A stretch of 64,000 nt of DNA. It comes from Variovorax sp. PMC12 (GTDB taxonomy: Bacteria; Pseudomonadota; Gammaproteobacteria; Burkholderiales; Burkholderiaceae_C). The position numbers were made by a program, and so were the translations under genes. The notes below the pieces were generated by a model, which ran no database searches, was not told where the DNA came from, and saw only the letters and a program-made list of their open reading frames with translations. The stretch spans positions 445,001-509,000 of the forward strand of contig NZ_CP027773.1 in the NCBI RefSeq assembly GCF_003019815.1. The letters are read 5' to 3'. Below, in pieces: positions 1 to 10,695 of this stretch (positions within the stretch are counted from its first letter, which is position 1; every line of letters starts with the position of its first letter).

Positions 1-2622
<2,622 letters not shown>

Positions 2623-2751
2623 ATAACTTTGATCAAAATACAGATCAAGGTGTTATGCCAAGTTGACGCATTCAAAACAATTCGCCAAAAGCTGATTCCA
2701 AACTCTATGAATTCGTCCGGTTGATCTCCCGATCAACCAGACAACCCTTTA

Positions 2752-2866
2752 TGCCTGATGACCATAGCGAGTTGGTACCACTCCTTCCCATCCCGAACAG
2801 GACAGTGAAACGACTCAGCGCCGATGATAGTGCGGGTTCCCGTGTGAAAGTAGGTCATCGTCAGGC
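2752..2866 (+). rRNA. rrf: 5S ribosomal RNA
   Basis: Typical 5S gene of about 115 bases. The ends pair as in helix I (tgcctgatgacc at the 5' end, ggtcatcgtcaggc at the 3' end), and the middle carries the conserved accactccttcccatcccgaac block. It follows the 23S gene in the standard rRNA operon order. Exact ends are uncertain by 1-2 bases. Confidence 0.95.
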
Positions 2867-2880
2867 TCTTACAGCCCAGA

Positions 2881-2911
2881 AAACCCCAGTCAGTCATGAC
2901 TGGGGTTTTTT
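2881..2911 (+). terminator. rho-independent terminator of the rRNA operon
   Basis: A perfect 12-bp stem (aaaccccagtca / tgactggggttt) closes a 4-base loop (gtca) and is followed by further T residues. It lies 15 bases past the 5S gene and is the obvious end of the rRNA transcript. Confidence 0.93.
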
Positions 2912-2943
2912 GCTTTATGCGAGCGGCAGCCGCAAATTGGCCG

Positions 2944-3102
2944 TCATCCAAAATGGGTTTGCAATGCCCAAAGAACGCCGATAACCACTACGAATAGCAC
3001 CGCGAACAGAATCCAAGCTTGTGTGAATGCTCGGGTCTCTGTAATTTCAACGGGAGTGACTGCGGCAGGCGGCGCAGATGTAGCAGGCGTATGTGAAGTC
3101 AT
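2944..3102 (-). CDS. small single-pass membrane protein, unknown function
   Basis: An open frame of 52 codons starts at the ATG at 3102. The first 28 residues are rich in Pro, Ala and Thr (MTSHTPATSAPPAAVTPVE), followed by one hydrophobic segment at about residues 30-47 (AWILFAVLFVVVIGVLWAL), then QTHFG and a stop. The layout fits a small inner-membrane protein with a cytoplasmic or periplasmic N-terminal tail. The Shine-Dalgarno match (ggga, about 13 bases upstream) is weak and poorly spaced. No family was recognised. The frame is supported mainly by the clean transmembrane segment and the lack of any competing gene, so it could be fortuitous. Confidence 0.45.
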   Translation of the reverse strand: MTSHTPATSAPPAAVTPVEITETRAFTQAWILFAVLFVVVIGVLWALQTHFG

Positions 3103-3170
3103 TACCGACTGTACTCCCTGTGGCCCCAGTACTGTTCAGCTTTGCATTCAGCGATGGTAAACAAGCAAGC

Positions 3171-3596
3171 TCAGCTCTTCGCCTTCTTCGAAGACTTCGA
3201 TTTGCCGGCTTTATTGAGTTCGATGGCCTCTCGAACGAGCGACTTGAAGGCGGGCCCGGCAACTTCCTCTCCTTCATGGATGTCAATAGCGCGGCGAGTG
3301 TTCCCGTCTAGGCTCGCGTTGAAGAGTCGAGCAGGGTCCTTCAGTGACGCACCCTTGGCAAACGTGAGCTTCACCGCGCTCTTGTAAGACTCGCCGGTGC
3401 AGATGATGCCGCCGTGCGACCAGACTGGCGTGCCCATCCACTTCCATTCTTCGATGACTTCAGGATCGGCTTCCTTGATGAGCTTGCGTATCCTGGCGAG
3501 CGTTTCACCGCGCCAGTCGCCAAGCTCGGCGATTTTGTTCGAAATGAGCTCCGAGGCCGATGGGCTCGGGTCCGCGTCGTCCGATGACTTTTTCAT
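3171..3596 (-). CDS. DUF1801 / YdhG-like domain protein
   Basis: 141 residues. The core (IAELGDWRGETLARIRKLI ... EEWKWMGTPVWSHGGIICT ... VKLTFAKGASL) matches the DUF1801/YdhG family of small cytoplasmic proteins of unknown function. The start at 3596 is chosen because ggagg lies 5-6 bases upstream (ccaggaggaagacATG); an in-frame ATG 41 codons further up has no such site and would add an Arg/Ala-rich, non-conserved extension. The C-terminus is Lys/Ser-rich (KAGKSKSSKKAKS), as often in this family. It stands alone, transcribed toward the rRNA operon. Confidence 0.8.
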   Translation of the reverse strand: MKKSSDDADPSPSASELISNKIAELGDWRGETLARIRKLIKEADPEVIEEWKWMGTPVWSHGGIICTGESYKSAVKLTFAKGASLKDPARLFNASLDGNTRRAIDIHEGEEVAGPAFKSLVREAIELNKAGKSKSSKKAKS

Positions 3597-3916
3597 GTCT
3601 TCCTCCTGGAGGGTTGCCTCGACGGTGATGCGAATGGTAGCCGCCGAAGGCGGCGCGGATCCGCGCAGACCTGCCTGGCCCCCAATCAAGATCGCTGCCT
3701 CCCCTGCCCATGGCTTCACGCCTGCGTGGCTATCAATGTCAATGCCGAGTCAACAAGGACGCGACGGGAGCGGCAAGTTCATGCGCTGAAGGAATGACAT
3801 CAGGCGAGAAGATCGTTTGACCCGACTGCCCGCGCTACCGAAAATTTTGGCTGCGCACTCGGCCGATGCGCTCCGGGAATGCCGGGCGCATCGCGACACT
3901 TCAAGATCACTCCCCA
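3597..3916. other. intergenic region, divergent, no gene seen
   Basis: This 320-base stretch separates the minus-strand DUF1801 gene from hglS. Both strands were checked: open frames here are short and lack ribosome binding sites or recognisable protein features. It must hold the promoters for both neighbours; one candidate for hglS is listed separately. Confidence 0.6.
3817..3845 (+). promoter_or_regulatory. possible sigma-70 promoter for hglS
   Basis: TTGACC (3817-3822) and GAAAAT (3840-3845) are separated by 17 bases, which gives a good -35 box and a mediocre -10 box about 70 bases before the hglS start. This rests on pattern only. Confidence 0.35.
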
Positions 3917-5296
3917 ATGAACGACACCACCTTCCTCTCCAGCGACGAGATCCGTTCGCTGTTCTCCCGCCGCATGTCCGAGATGTACCGCGCCGAGGTG
4001 CCGCTGTACGGCGATCTGCTCGACGTCGTTGCCGACGTCAACGCGGACAGCATGCGCGAGCCGACGCTGCTGGCACAGCTGCGCAGGAACGGCGAGCTGG
4101 AGCGCATCGACGTCGAGCGCCACGGCGCCATCCGCTTGGGCAAGCCCGAAGAGCTGGCCACGATGCGGCGCCTGTTCAAGGTCATGGGCATGGCGCCGGT
4201 CGGTTACTACGACCTCTCCGTCGCCGGCGTGCCGGTGCACTCGACGGCCTTCCGCCCGGTGACCGATGCGTCGCTGTCGAACAACCCGTTCCGGGTCTTC
4301 ACTTCGCTGCTGCGGCTCGAGCTGATCGAAAACCCCGCGCTGCGTGCGGAAGTGCAGGAGATCCTCGCCCGCCGGAACATCTTCACGCCGCGCGTGTTGG
4401 CGCTCATCGAGCAGGCCGAGACGGCCGGCGGCCTGACGGCGGCGCAGGCTGAAGAGTTCGTGGCGCAGGCCCTGGAGACCTTCCGCTGGCACAGCGAGGC
4501 CACGGTGAGCAAGGCCACTTACGACAAGCTGCTGGCGGCGCACCGCCTCATTGCCGACGTGGCCTGCTTCAAGGGCCCGCACATCAATCACCTCACGCCG
4601 CGCACGCTGAACATCGACGACGCGCAGGTCGAGATGACGCGCCGCGGCATGGCTGCCAAGGACGTCATCGAAGGCCCGCCGCGCCGCAAGGTGCCGATCC
4701 TGCTGCGCCAGACCAGTTTTCGCGCACTGCAGGAACGCGTGGCGTTCGTGGGGGAGAGCGAGGCCGAGGCCGGAACGCACACCGCACGGTTCGGCGAGAT
4801 CGAGCAACGCGGCGTGGCCCTGACCCGCAAGGGCCGTGCGCTCTACGACGCGCTGCTCTCCCGCGTGCGTGACGCGAATGGTGCCGGCAACGCGGGCGCC
4901 GACTACCAGGCCCGCCTGGATGCCGCGTTCAGCGACTTCCCGGACGACCTGAAGACGATGCGCGAAGCGGGCCTCGGCTTCTTCCGTTATGCGCTGACCG
5001 ACGAGGGCCGCGCCGCGAACCAGGACGCACTTGCCGCGAAGTCGCTGCAGGCGCTCGTCGACGAAGGCTGGCTGGATGCCGAGCCCATTACGTACGAAGA
5101 CTTCCTGCCCGTGAGCGCCGCCGGCATCTTCCAGTCCAACCTCGGCTCGGACGAGCAGAAGAGCTACGCGGCCAACAGTGCGCAGGCCGTGTTCGAGGCC
5201 GCCTTGGGCGCGAAGGTGCAAGACGAGATCGCGCTGTATGAAGAAGCTCAGGCGCGTTCGTTGAAAGCGGCTGTTCCTTTCCTGTCCGCAGCGTGA
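3917..5296 (+). CDS. hglS: 2-oxoadipate dioxygenase/decarboxylase (HglS, DUF1338/YdcJ family)
   Basis: 459 residues from the ATG at 3917, of usual length for the family. HglS is a cytoplasmic Fe(II) enzyme that converts 2-oxoadipate and O2 to D-2-hydroxyglutarate and CO2 late in lysine breakdown. The family's metal and substrate residues, recalled from the Pseudomonas putida enzyme (His70, Arg74, His226, Glu294), have counterparts: His69 and Arg73 in ERHGAIRLG, His225 in PHINHLTPRT, and Glu294 in RFGEIEQRG. The upstream in-frame ATG at 3866 is less likely because the extra residues do not match the family. No strong ribosome binding site is visible. The stop overlaps the next gene's GTG start, and that gene encodes the dehydrogenase expected to use the product. 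Confidence 0.88.
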   Translation: MNDTTFLSSDEIRSLFSRRMSEMYRAEVPLYGDLLDVVADVNADSMREPTLLAQLRRNGELERIDVERHGAIRLGKPEELATMRRLFKVMGMAPVGYYDLSVAGVPVHSTAFRPVTDASLSNNPFRVFTSLLRLELIENPALRAEVQEILARRNIFTPRVLALIEQAETAGGLTAAQAEEFVAQALETFRWHSEATVSKATYDKLLAAHRLIADVACFKGPHINHLTPRTLNIDDAQVEMTRRGMAAKDVIEGPPRRKVPILLRQTSFRALQERVAFVGESEAEAGTHTARFGEIEQRGVALTRKGRALYDALLSRVRDANGAGNAGADYQARLDAAFSDFPDDLKTMREAGLGFFRYALTDEGRAANQDALAAKSLQALVDEGWLDAEPITYEDFLPVSAAGIFQSNLGSDEQKSYAANSAQAVFEAALGAKVQDEIALYEEAQARSLKAAVPFLSAA

Positions 5297-6711
5297 CCGC
5301 ACTGATCGACCAATTGCGCGCCATCGTCGGCGCCCAGCACGTGCTCAACGAGGGCGACCTCACCGCCTACGAACAGGACTGGCGCAAGCGCGCGCGAGGC
5401 AAGTCGCTGGCCGTGGTGCGCCCAGCCAACACGCAACAGGTGGCCGACGTGGTCAAGGCCTGTTCCGCCGCCGGCACGGCCATCGTGCCGCAGGGCGGCA
5501 ACACCGGCCTGGCGGTCGGCTCCATCCCCGACGACAGCGGCACCCAGGTGGTGCTGAGCCTGCAGCGCCTGAACGCCATCCGCACCATCGACGCCGCCAA
5601 CCTCACCATGACGGTGGAGGCCGGCTGCATTCTTCAAACACTGCAGGAAACGGCCGAGAAGGCCGGCTTCCTGTTCCCGCTGAGCCTGGCCGCAGAAGGC
5701 AGCTGCACGATCGGCGGCAACCTGGCCACCAATGCCGGCGGCACCCAGGTGGTCCGCTACGGCAACACCCGCGAGCTGTGCCTGGGGCTGGAAGTGGTCA
5801 CGCCACAAGGCGAGATCTGGGAAGGCACCAGCGGCCTGCGCAAGGACAACACCGGCTACGACCTGCGCGACCTGTTCGTGGGCAGCGAGGGCACGCTGGG
5901 CATCATCACCGCCGCCACCATGAAGCTGTATCCGCTGCCGGCGGCCCAGCTCACGGCCTGGGCGGCGGTGCCTTCGCTCGACCATGCGGTCACGCTGCTG
6001 GGCCTGGCGCACAAGCACCTGGGCCCGGGCCTCACCGGCTTCGAGGTGATGGGCAAGTTCGCGCTGAGCCTGGTCGACAAGCACATGCCGCAACTGCGCG
6101 TGCCCTTCATCAACGAAGAGGCGGTGCCGTACTGCGTGCTGCTGGAGAACTCCGACAGCGAATCCGAGGACCACGCCCGCGCCCGCTTCGAGGCCCTGCT
6201 GGAAACCGCGTTCGAAGACGGCTGCGTCACCGACGCGGTGGTGGCCGAGAACCTCGCGCAGGCGCACCAGCTGTGGCACATCCGCGAGAGCATTCCGCTG
6301 GCGCAGGCCGAGGAAGGGCTCAACATCAAGCACGACATCTCGATCCCGGTGTCGCGCATTCCGGCGTTCGTGGAAGAGACCGACGCCTTGCTCAAGCGGG
6401 AGATCGAGGGCGTGCGCCTCGTGAACTTCGGACACCTGGGCGACGGCAACCTGCACTACAACGTGCAGGCGCCGGAGAACATCGACACCAAGGCGTTCCT
6501 GAAGAACGAGGAAGAGCGCATCAACACGCTGGTGTACGACGCGGTGGAGAAGTTCGGCGGCTCGTTCTCGGCCGAGCACGGCGTGGGCTCGCTGAAGGTC
6601 GACAAGCTGGAGAAGCACAAGTCGCCGGTGGCGCTGGAGATGATGCGGGCGATCAAGCGCGGGCTCGATCCGAAGAACACGCTCAACCCGGGGCGGGTGG
6701 TGCGGGTCTAG
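5293..6711 (+). CDS. FAD-linked dehydrogenase, probable D-2-hydroxyglutarate dehydrogenase
   Basis: 472 residues of the GlcD/D2HGDH (FAD_binding_4 plus FAD-oxidase C) family. The FAD-binding loop is visible as PQGGNTGLAVGS near residue 70, with GSEGTLGI near 200 and the C-terminal GGSFSAEHGVGSLK and DPKNTLNPG motifs near 420-465. The GTG start overlaps the hglS stop (GTGA), so translation is coupled. Family members oxidise D-2-hydroxyglutarate, D-lactate or glycolate. The coupling to HglS, whose product is D-2-hydroxyglutarate, argues for conversion to 2-oxoglutarate and entry into the TCA cycle. Substrate is therefore inferred from context, not from unique residues. Confidence 0.85.
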   Translation: MTALIDQLRAIVGAQHVLNEGDLTAYEQDWRKRARGKSLAVVRPANTQQVADVVKACSAAGTAIVPQGGNTGLAVGSIPDDSGTQVVLSLQRLNAIRTIDAANLTMTVEAGCILQTLQETAEKAGFLFPLSLAAEGSCTIGGNLATNAGGTQVVRYGNTRELCLGLEVVTPQGEIWEGTSGLRKDNTGYDLRDLFVGSEGTLGIITAATMKLYPLPAAQLTAWAAVPSLDHAVTLLGLAHKHLGPGLTGFEVMGKFALSLVDKHMPQLRVPFINEEAVPYCVLLENSDSESEDHARARFEALLETAFEDGCVTDAVVAENLAQAHQLWHIRESIPLAQAEEGLNIKHDISIPVSRIPAFVEETDALLKREIEGVRLVNFGHLGDGNLHYNVQAPENIDTKAFLKNEEERINTLVYDAVEKFGGSFSAEHGVGSLKVDKLEKHKSPVALEMMRAIKRGLDPKNTLNPGRVVRV

Positions 6712-6723
6712 TTTTCGGGTATT

Positions 6724-6835
6724 TCTCCCTCCCCTCCCGGGGGAGGGCCGGGGTGGGGGCATGACGGCCTCATCCCATTCACAACGCTCCTTGGGCACTG
6801 CCCCATCCCAGCCTTCACCCGGGAGGGGAAAGAGC
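6724..6835. repeat. REP/MITE-like long inverted repeat between convergent genes
   Basis: A left arm (6724-6761, beginning tctccctcccctcccggggg) and a right arm (6799-6835) are inverted, imperfect copies of one another over about 37 bases: both read as a t/c-rich cccctcccggg core followed by an agggccggggtgggg-like segment. The 37-base centre is unlike either arm. Each arm can itself fold (cccctcccgggggaggg). The position between the 3' ends of two convergent genes, and the resemblance to the cccctc/gagggg extragenic palindromes common in proteobacteria, suggest a mobile REP-type unit that may also serve as a two-way terminator. Confidence 0.6.
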
Positions 6836-6847
6836 AAAAGCCATCGC

Positions 6848-7549
6848 TCAAGTATCGGCAGGCTCCATGCCGAAGCGGCGCTTTGCCGCTTCGCTTTCTC
6901 TTGAGCGCATGTAGGCGAGCAGGTCAGTCACAGCGTCGTGTTGCGACGTACCCGTGCCGGGCGCGGCACAGAAAGTCGTCGTGATCTGAATCTCCGCCGG
7001 CAGCGGCCCCAGCAATGCGATGCCCTCGACCCCCATCAACTCGCTCAGCTGCTGGAACCCCAGCGCGGCCTCTCCTCGCGCGATGAGCGATCCCACCGGC
7101 ACGCCGGCCGGTGCCTGCACCAATCGTTCCCTGACAGTGTCGGCAATGCCCCAGCGTTCGAACAGCGCCATCAGCGCCACGCCGCTCGGCCCGGTCGAGC
7201 AGGCGATGCGTTCGGCCTCCAGCACCGCCCGCCGCACCGCGTCTTCGCTGGAGATGTCGGGCCGCGCCGCATTCGCATGCACCGCCACGGCAACGCCGCA
7301 GCGGACCACATCGACCTTGCGCGACGCATCCACCTTGCCGTCGGCCGCAAGCTTGTCGATCGCATCCGATGCCAGCACCACCAGATCGAATGACTCGCCC
7401 GATGACACGCGACGCGCGGCCTCGACGCCGCCGACCGACTCGAAGGTAACCGCCACGCCGCTCGAGCGCGTGTACGCCGCCGTCAGTTCCAGCATCAGGC
7501 CACGCGTGGCCATCGAGCCGATTACCCGGATTGTCCTGCTCATGTGCAT
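6848..7549 (-). CDS. ModA-like substrate-binding protein without signal peptide
   Basis: 233 residues with the fold pattern of the molybdate/extracellular binding-protein family (SBP_bac_11, COG0725): an opening strand IRVIGSMATRGLM, then FDLVVLASDAIDKLA and GPLPAEIQITTTF. Usual members are exported, but this one starts directly with the mature domain, so the product would be cytoplasmic as written. The ATG at 7549 is preceded by an in-frame TAG; the ATG two codons on (7543) is an equal candidate. It is last in the gallate operon, so a role in sensing or delivering an aromatic acid is more plausible than molybdate uptake, but that is inference. A possible detached export signal lies just upstream (7561-7641). 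Confidence 0.7.
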   Translation of the reverse strand: MHMSRTIRVIGSMATRGLMLELTAAYTRSSGVAVTFESVGGVEAARRVSSGESFDLVVLASDAIDKLAADGKVDASRKVDVVRCGVAVAVHANAARPDISSEDAVRRAVLEAERIACSTGPSGVALMALFERWGIADTVRERLVQAPAGVPVGSLIARGEAALGFQQLSELMGVEGIALLGPLPAEIQITTTFCAAPGTGTSQHDAVTDLLAYMRSRESEAAKRRFGMEPADT

Positions 7550-7560
7550 CTACCGGAAGG

Positions 7561-7641
7561 TCAGGCGGCACGGCTTGCCGGCAGAAGAGCGGCCGCTGCT
7601 GCCGCAAGGCAGGCCTGGCGACGGGTGATGCTGGTGGACAT
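7561..7641 (-). other. 26-codon ORF resembling a detached Tat signal peptide
   Basis: Between the tctC-type gene and the ModA-like gene, an ATG at 7641 opens a 26-residue frame that reads as an N-terminal export signal: basic TRRQ, then an Ala/Leu stretch (ACLAAAAAALLPASRAA) and a TGA stop. The ModA-like frame begins 11 bases further on in a different frame, directly after a TAG. It may be the remains of that gene's signal sequence after a frameshift, a short coupling peptide, or chance. No strong ribosome binding site precedes it. Confidence 0.4.
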
Positions 7642-7649
7642 GGCGTTCG

Positions 7650-8630
7650 TCAATCGGGCTTGATGCCGGCTTCGCGGATCAGCTTGCCGTAGCGCGCCAC
7701 GTCGGTTTTCAGCAGCTTGGTGAACTGCTCGGTCGGCCCCGGCAGCGGAATGCCGCCGGCCGCCGCGAGTTGCGCCCGCACCTCTGGCGAGTCGATGGCC
7801 TTCTGCACGGCGTCGTGTAGCTTGTCGACCACGGCCCTGGGCATGCCGGCCGGACCGACGAAGCCATACCAGACGCTGGCCTCGAAACCCGGGTAGCCCG
7901 ACTCGGCCACCGTCGGTACGCCCGGCAGTACGGCGGAGCGCTCGGCGCTCATCACCGCGAGCACGCGCAACTTGCCCGACTTGGCGAGCGGCAGCGCCTC
8001 GAGCGCATTCACCGCGACCACGTCGACATGGCCGCCGAGCACGTCGGTGAGCGCCTGTGCGCCGCCCTTGTAGGGCACGTGCCGCAGTTGCAGGCCGGCA
8101 GTGTGCTGGAACAGCTCCATGGCCAGGTGCGGCGTCGATCCGTTGCCCGGCGTGGCGACGGTCAGGCCGCCAGGCTTCGCTTTTGCCGCCGCGACCAGCT
8201 CGGGCAGCGTCTTGATGGCCGACTCTTCTCGCACGGTGAAAACCACAGGCACGCGGCCGACCGATGCCACCGGTGTCAGTTCGCGCTCCAGGTCGTAGGG
8301 CGCGGGCTGGAACAGCGACGGGTTCACCGCCAGCGCATTGGCGGCCAGCAGCAGCGTGTAGCCGTCGGGCGGGCTGGTGATGACCGACTTGATCGCGATG
8401 TTGGTGCCCGCGCCGGGCTTGTTCTCGACGATCACCGGCTGCCCGAGGATGGCCGACATCTTCAGGCCCACCGAACGCGCGATGGCATCGACCGCGCCGC
8501 CGGCGCTGTAGCCCACGAGCACCTTGACTGGCTTGGACGGGAACGCGTCGGCCGCGCCGGCAGTGCCGAAGTGGCTGGACATGGCCAGCGCGGCCACGCC
8601 GAGGAAGAGGCGTCGGGAAAGTAATTTCAT
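7650..8630 (-). CDS. Bug/TctC-family periplasmic solute-binding protein
   Basis: 326 residues, the usual length for tripartite tricarboxylate transporter receptors (Bug proteins). The N-terminus MKLLSRRLFLGVAALAMSS carries an SRRLFLG twin-arginine motif and a hydrophobic stretch ending near AGAADAFPSK, so Tat export is likely. Family hallmarks follow: VKVLVGYSAGGAVDAIAR, KPGAGTNIA, SPPDGYTLLLA, VPYKGGAQALTDVLGGHVD. The start at 8630 is preceded by ggaga about 10 bases upstream. No TctA/TctB membrane genes accompany it, as is common for the many orphan Bug proteins of Burkholderiales. Its place in the gallate operon suggests capture of an aromatic or tricarboxylic acid. Confidence 0.88.
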   Translation of the reverse strand: MKLLSRRLFLGVAALAMSSHFGTAGAADAFPSKPVKVLVGYSAGGAVDAIARSVGLKMSAILGQPVIVENKPGAGTNIAIKSVITSPPDGYTLLLAANALAVNPSLFQPAPYDLERELTPVASVGRVPVVFTVREESAIKTLPELVAAAKAKPGGLTVATPGNGSTPHLAMELFQHTAGLQLRHVPYKGGAQALTDVLGGHVDVVAVNALEALPLAKSGKLRVLAVMSAERSAVLPGVPTVAESGYPGFEASVWYGFVGPAGMPRAVVDKLHDAVQKAIDSPEVRAQLAAAGGIPLPGPTEQFTKLLKTDVARYGKLIREAGIKPD

Positions 8631-8665
8631 TGCTTGTTGTCTCCGGATTCGAAATCGGGCGGGGC

Positions 8666-9976
8666 TCAGCGCCCCGGGCGGTGCGCTGCGTCGTCGTTGT
8701 TCCAGGCTTGCGGGGGCGCGTCCTTGCCGGCCACCGAATAAAGCGCGCCGGGCGCGTTGCGGGTCTGCTGGAAATCTTCGAGCGACTGGCCGCGCATGGC
8801 GGCATAGATGTGCAGGTTCGACACGCCCACCACCGCGCCCAGCTTCTCCAGCATGAAGAAGATCACGCCGTACTGGATCAGGCTGCGCCAGTCGCGGTGG
8901 CGCACCATGTCGCGTTCCTCCGCGGTCAGCGCCGCGGCCTCGAAGGCGGCTTCCTCGTCGGCCAGGAAGGCGGCGCGATGCGCCGGGCGCGTCATGCCGT
9001 GCAGGAACTTGTTGAGGCGGTAGGCGCGCACGCTGGTCTCCAGCGTGAACGGATAGGTGCCGCGCAGCGCTTCCACGCCCGCGAGTTCCTCGTCGATGTG
9101 GCGGCGATGCCGCTCGACCTCGCCGGCAACCGGCGGGCTCGCCAGGTTCTCGTAGATGGCCGTGGCAATGCCTGTCATCGAGGGCAGGTAGTAGCTCTGG
9201 TGGGTCTTGCGCACGTTGGACGACAGCGCGCCGCGCATCACCAGCCACATGATGACTTCGGCGCCTTCCATGCCGCCGAGCGTGGCCAGTTCGGCCTGCG
9301 TCATCTCGGTCAGCCGTACCGGGTCGTTCTCGATCAGGTCCAGAAACTGCGCGTCCCATGCGGTGTTGTTGAAGCCCGCGCGTTCGCCGTGTACCTGGTG
9401 CGACAGGCCGCCGGTAGCGACGATCGCCACTTCGATGTCGTCCGGGTAGCTTTCGATCGCGCGGCGCAGCGCCTGGCCGAGCCTGTAGCAGCGGCGCGCC
9501 GACGGCACCGGCGACTGCAGCACGCCCACCTGAAGCGGCACCACCGGAATCGGCCATGCCGGCTCGTGCGGGCACAGCAGCGACATCGGCGAGAACACGC
9601 CGTGGTCCAGCGCCCGGTCCTGGAAGAAGGACATGTCGAACTCGTCCGCCACCAGCGAGCGTCCGATGTGCCGCGCCAGCGCCGGATGGCCTGCCAGAGC
9701 AGGAAGGTCGCGCGCGCCGCCGCCTTCGTCGGCCACCTCGTGCAGTTCGCCCACGCCGAGGGAAAAGGCCGAGTAGTGGTCGAAGAAGAAGGAGCTGACG
9801 TGGTCGTTGTAGATGAAGAACAGCACGTCGGGCTTCTTGTCGGCCAGCCATTGCTGCACCGGCGCGAAGGCCTCGAAGATGGGCGCCCAGACCGGGTCCT
9901 GCTGCTTGTTCTTGTCGAACGCGAAGCCGATGGTGGGCGTGTGCGAGCAGGCGACGGCGCCGATGATGCGAGCCAT
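8666..9976 (-). CDS. galA: gallate dioxygenase (fused LigB-LigA type)
   Basis: 436 residues. The N-terminal ~280 residues are a LigB-type extradiol dioxygenase (ARIIGAVACSHTPTIGFA, with NDHVSSFFFDHYSAF, DHGVFSPMSLL and ATGGLSHQVHG supplying probable Fe(II) ligands and catalytic His). The C-terminal ~110 residues are LigA-like (RAYRLNKFLHGM ... RDWRSLIQYGVIFFMLEKL ... MRGQSLEDFQQTRNAPG). This single-chain arrangement and length are those of GalA of Pseudomonas putida, which opens gallate to 4-oxalomesaconate. The downstream pathway genes ligK and ligJ lie just upstream in the same operon and support the call. A related substrate such as protocatechuate or 3-O-methylgallate cannot be excluded. 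Confidence 0.88.
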   Translation of the reverse strand: MARIIGAVACSHTPTIGFAFDKNKQQDPVWAPIFEAFAPVQQWLADKKPDVLFFIYNDHVSSFFFDHYSAFSLGVGELHEVADEGGGARDLPALAGHPALARHIGRSLVADEFDMSFFQDRALDHGVFSPMSLLCPHEPAWPIPVVPLQVGVLQSPVPSARRCYRLGQALRRAIESYPDDIEVAIVATGGLSHQVHGERAGFNNTAWDAQFLDLIENDPVRLTEMTQAELATLGGMEGAEVIMWLVMRGALSSNVRKTHQSYYLPSMTGIATAIYENLASPPVAGEVERHRRHIDEELAGVEALRGTYPFTLETSVRAYRLNKFLHGMTRPAHRAAFLADEEAAFEAAALTAEERDMVRHRDWRSLIQYGVIFFMLEKLGAVVGVSNLHIYAAMRGQSLEDFQQTRNAPGALYSVAGKDAPPQAWNNDDAAHRPGR

Positions 9977-9991
9977 GGGTTGTTCCTTCGC

Positions 9992-10693
9992 TCAGTCGAT
10001 GTAGCGCAGGCCGGCCTTGGCGAGCGGCTCGCGCATGGCGTACATGTCCAGCCCCAGTTCGCCCGCCGCGAAGCGCGCGCGCTTGCCGGCTTCATTGGCC
10101 TCGCGGGCCTGCGCGGCGTCTGCCACGCGCGCTGCAAGCGGCGCCGGCACCACCACCACGCCGTCGATGTCGGCCACCACCACGTCGCCGGGCTGCACCA
10201 GCGCGCCGGCGCAGACCACAGGCACGTTGACCGAACCCAGCGTGGCCTTGATCGTGCCTTTCGAGTGGATGGCGCGGCTGAACACGGGGAAGTCCATGGC
10301 GATGAGGTCGTGCACGTCGCGCACGCCGCCGTCGATCACCAGGCCCTTGCAGCCGCGTGCCTTGAGCGACGTGGCCAGCAGGTCGCCGAAGAAGCCGTCG
10401 GTGCAGTCGCTGGTGCAGGCGGCCACCACCACGTCGCCGGGCTGCACCTGCTCGGCCGCGACATGCAGCATCCAGTTGTCGCCGGGTTGCAGCAGCACGG
10501 TGACGGCGGTGCCGCACAGGCGCGCCTCGGGGTGGATGGGGCGGATGCGCGGCGCCATCAGGCCCAGCCGGCCCAGCGCCTCGTGCACGGTGGACACGCT
10601 GAAGCGCGACAGCTTCTCGACGGCGGCCGCATCGGCGCGCGCCACACGGCGATGCACCACGCCGAGTTCCTGCAGTACGGGAGCGGTCGTCAT
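9992..10693 (-). CDS. ligK: 4-carboxy-4-hydroxy-2-oxoadipate / HMG aldolase (RraA family)
   Basis: 233 residues of the RraA-like class II pyruvate aldolase family (LigK/GalC/ProA). Characteristic segments are VHEALGRLGLM, GTAVTVLLQPGDNWMLH, GFFGDLLATSLKARG and GLVIDGGVRDVHDL, the last holding the Arg and Asp used in substrate and metal binding. The enzyme cleaves 4-carboxy-4-hydroxy-2-oxoadipate to pyruvate and oxaloacetate, the last step of gallate and protocatechuate 4,5-cleavage. The ATG at 10693 lies only 2 bases from the stop of ligJ, so the two are probably coupled; galA follows 15 bases downstream. Confidence 0.88.
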   Translation of the reverse strand: MTTAPVLQELGVVHRRVARADAAAVEKLSRFSVSTVHEALGRLGLMAPRIRPIHPEARLCGTAVTVLLQPGDNWMLHVAAEQVQPGDVVVAACTSDCTDGFFGDLLATSLKARGCKGLVIDGGVRDVHDLIAMDFPVFSRAIHSKGTIKATLGSVNVPVVCAGALVQPGDVVVADIDGVVVVPAPLAARVADAAQAREANEAGKRARFAAGELGLDMYAMREPLAKAGLRYID

Positions 10694-10695
10694 GT

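Noticed and set aside
7650..9851. A 733-codon minus-strand frame joining the tctC-type gene to sequence within galA
   Set aside because: The upstream part is an out-of-frame reading of galA; the tctC-type gene has its own start, signal peptide and ribosome binding site at 8630.
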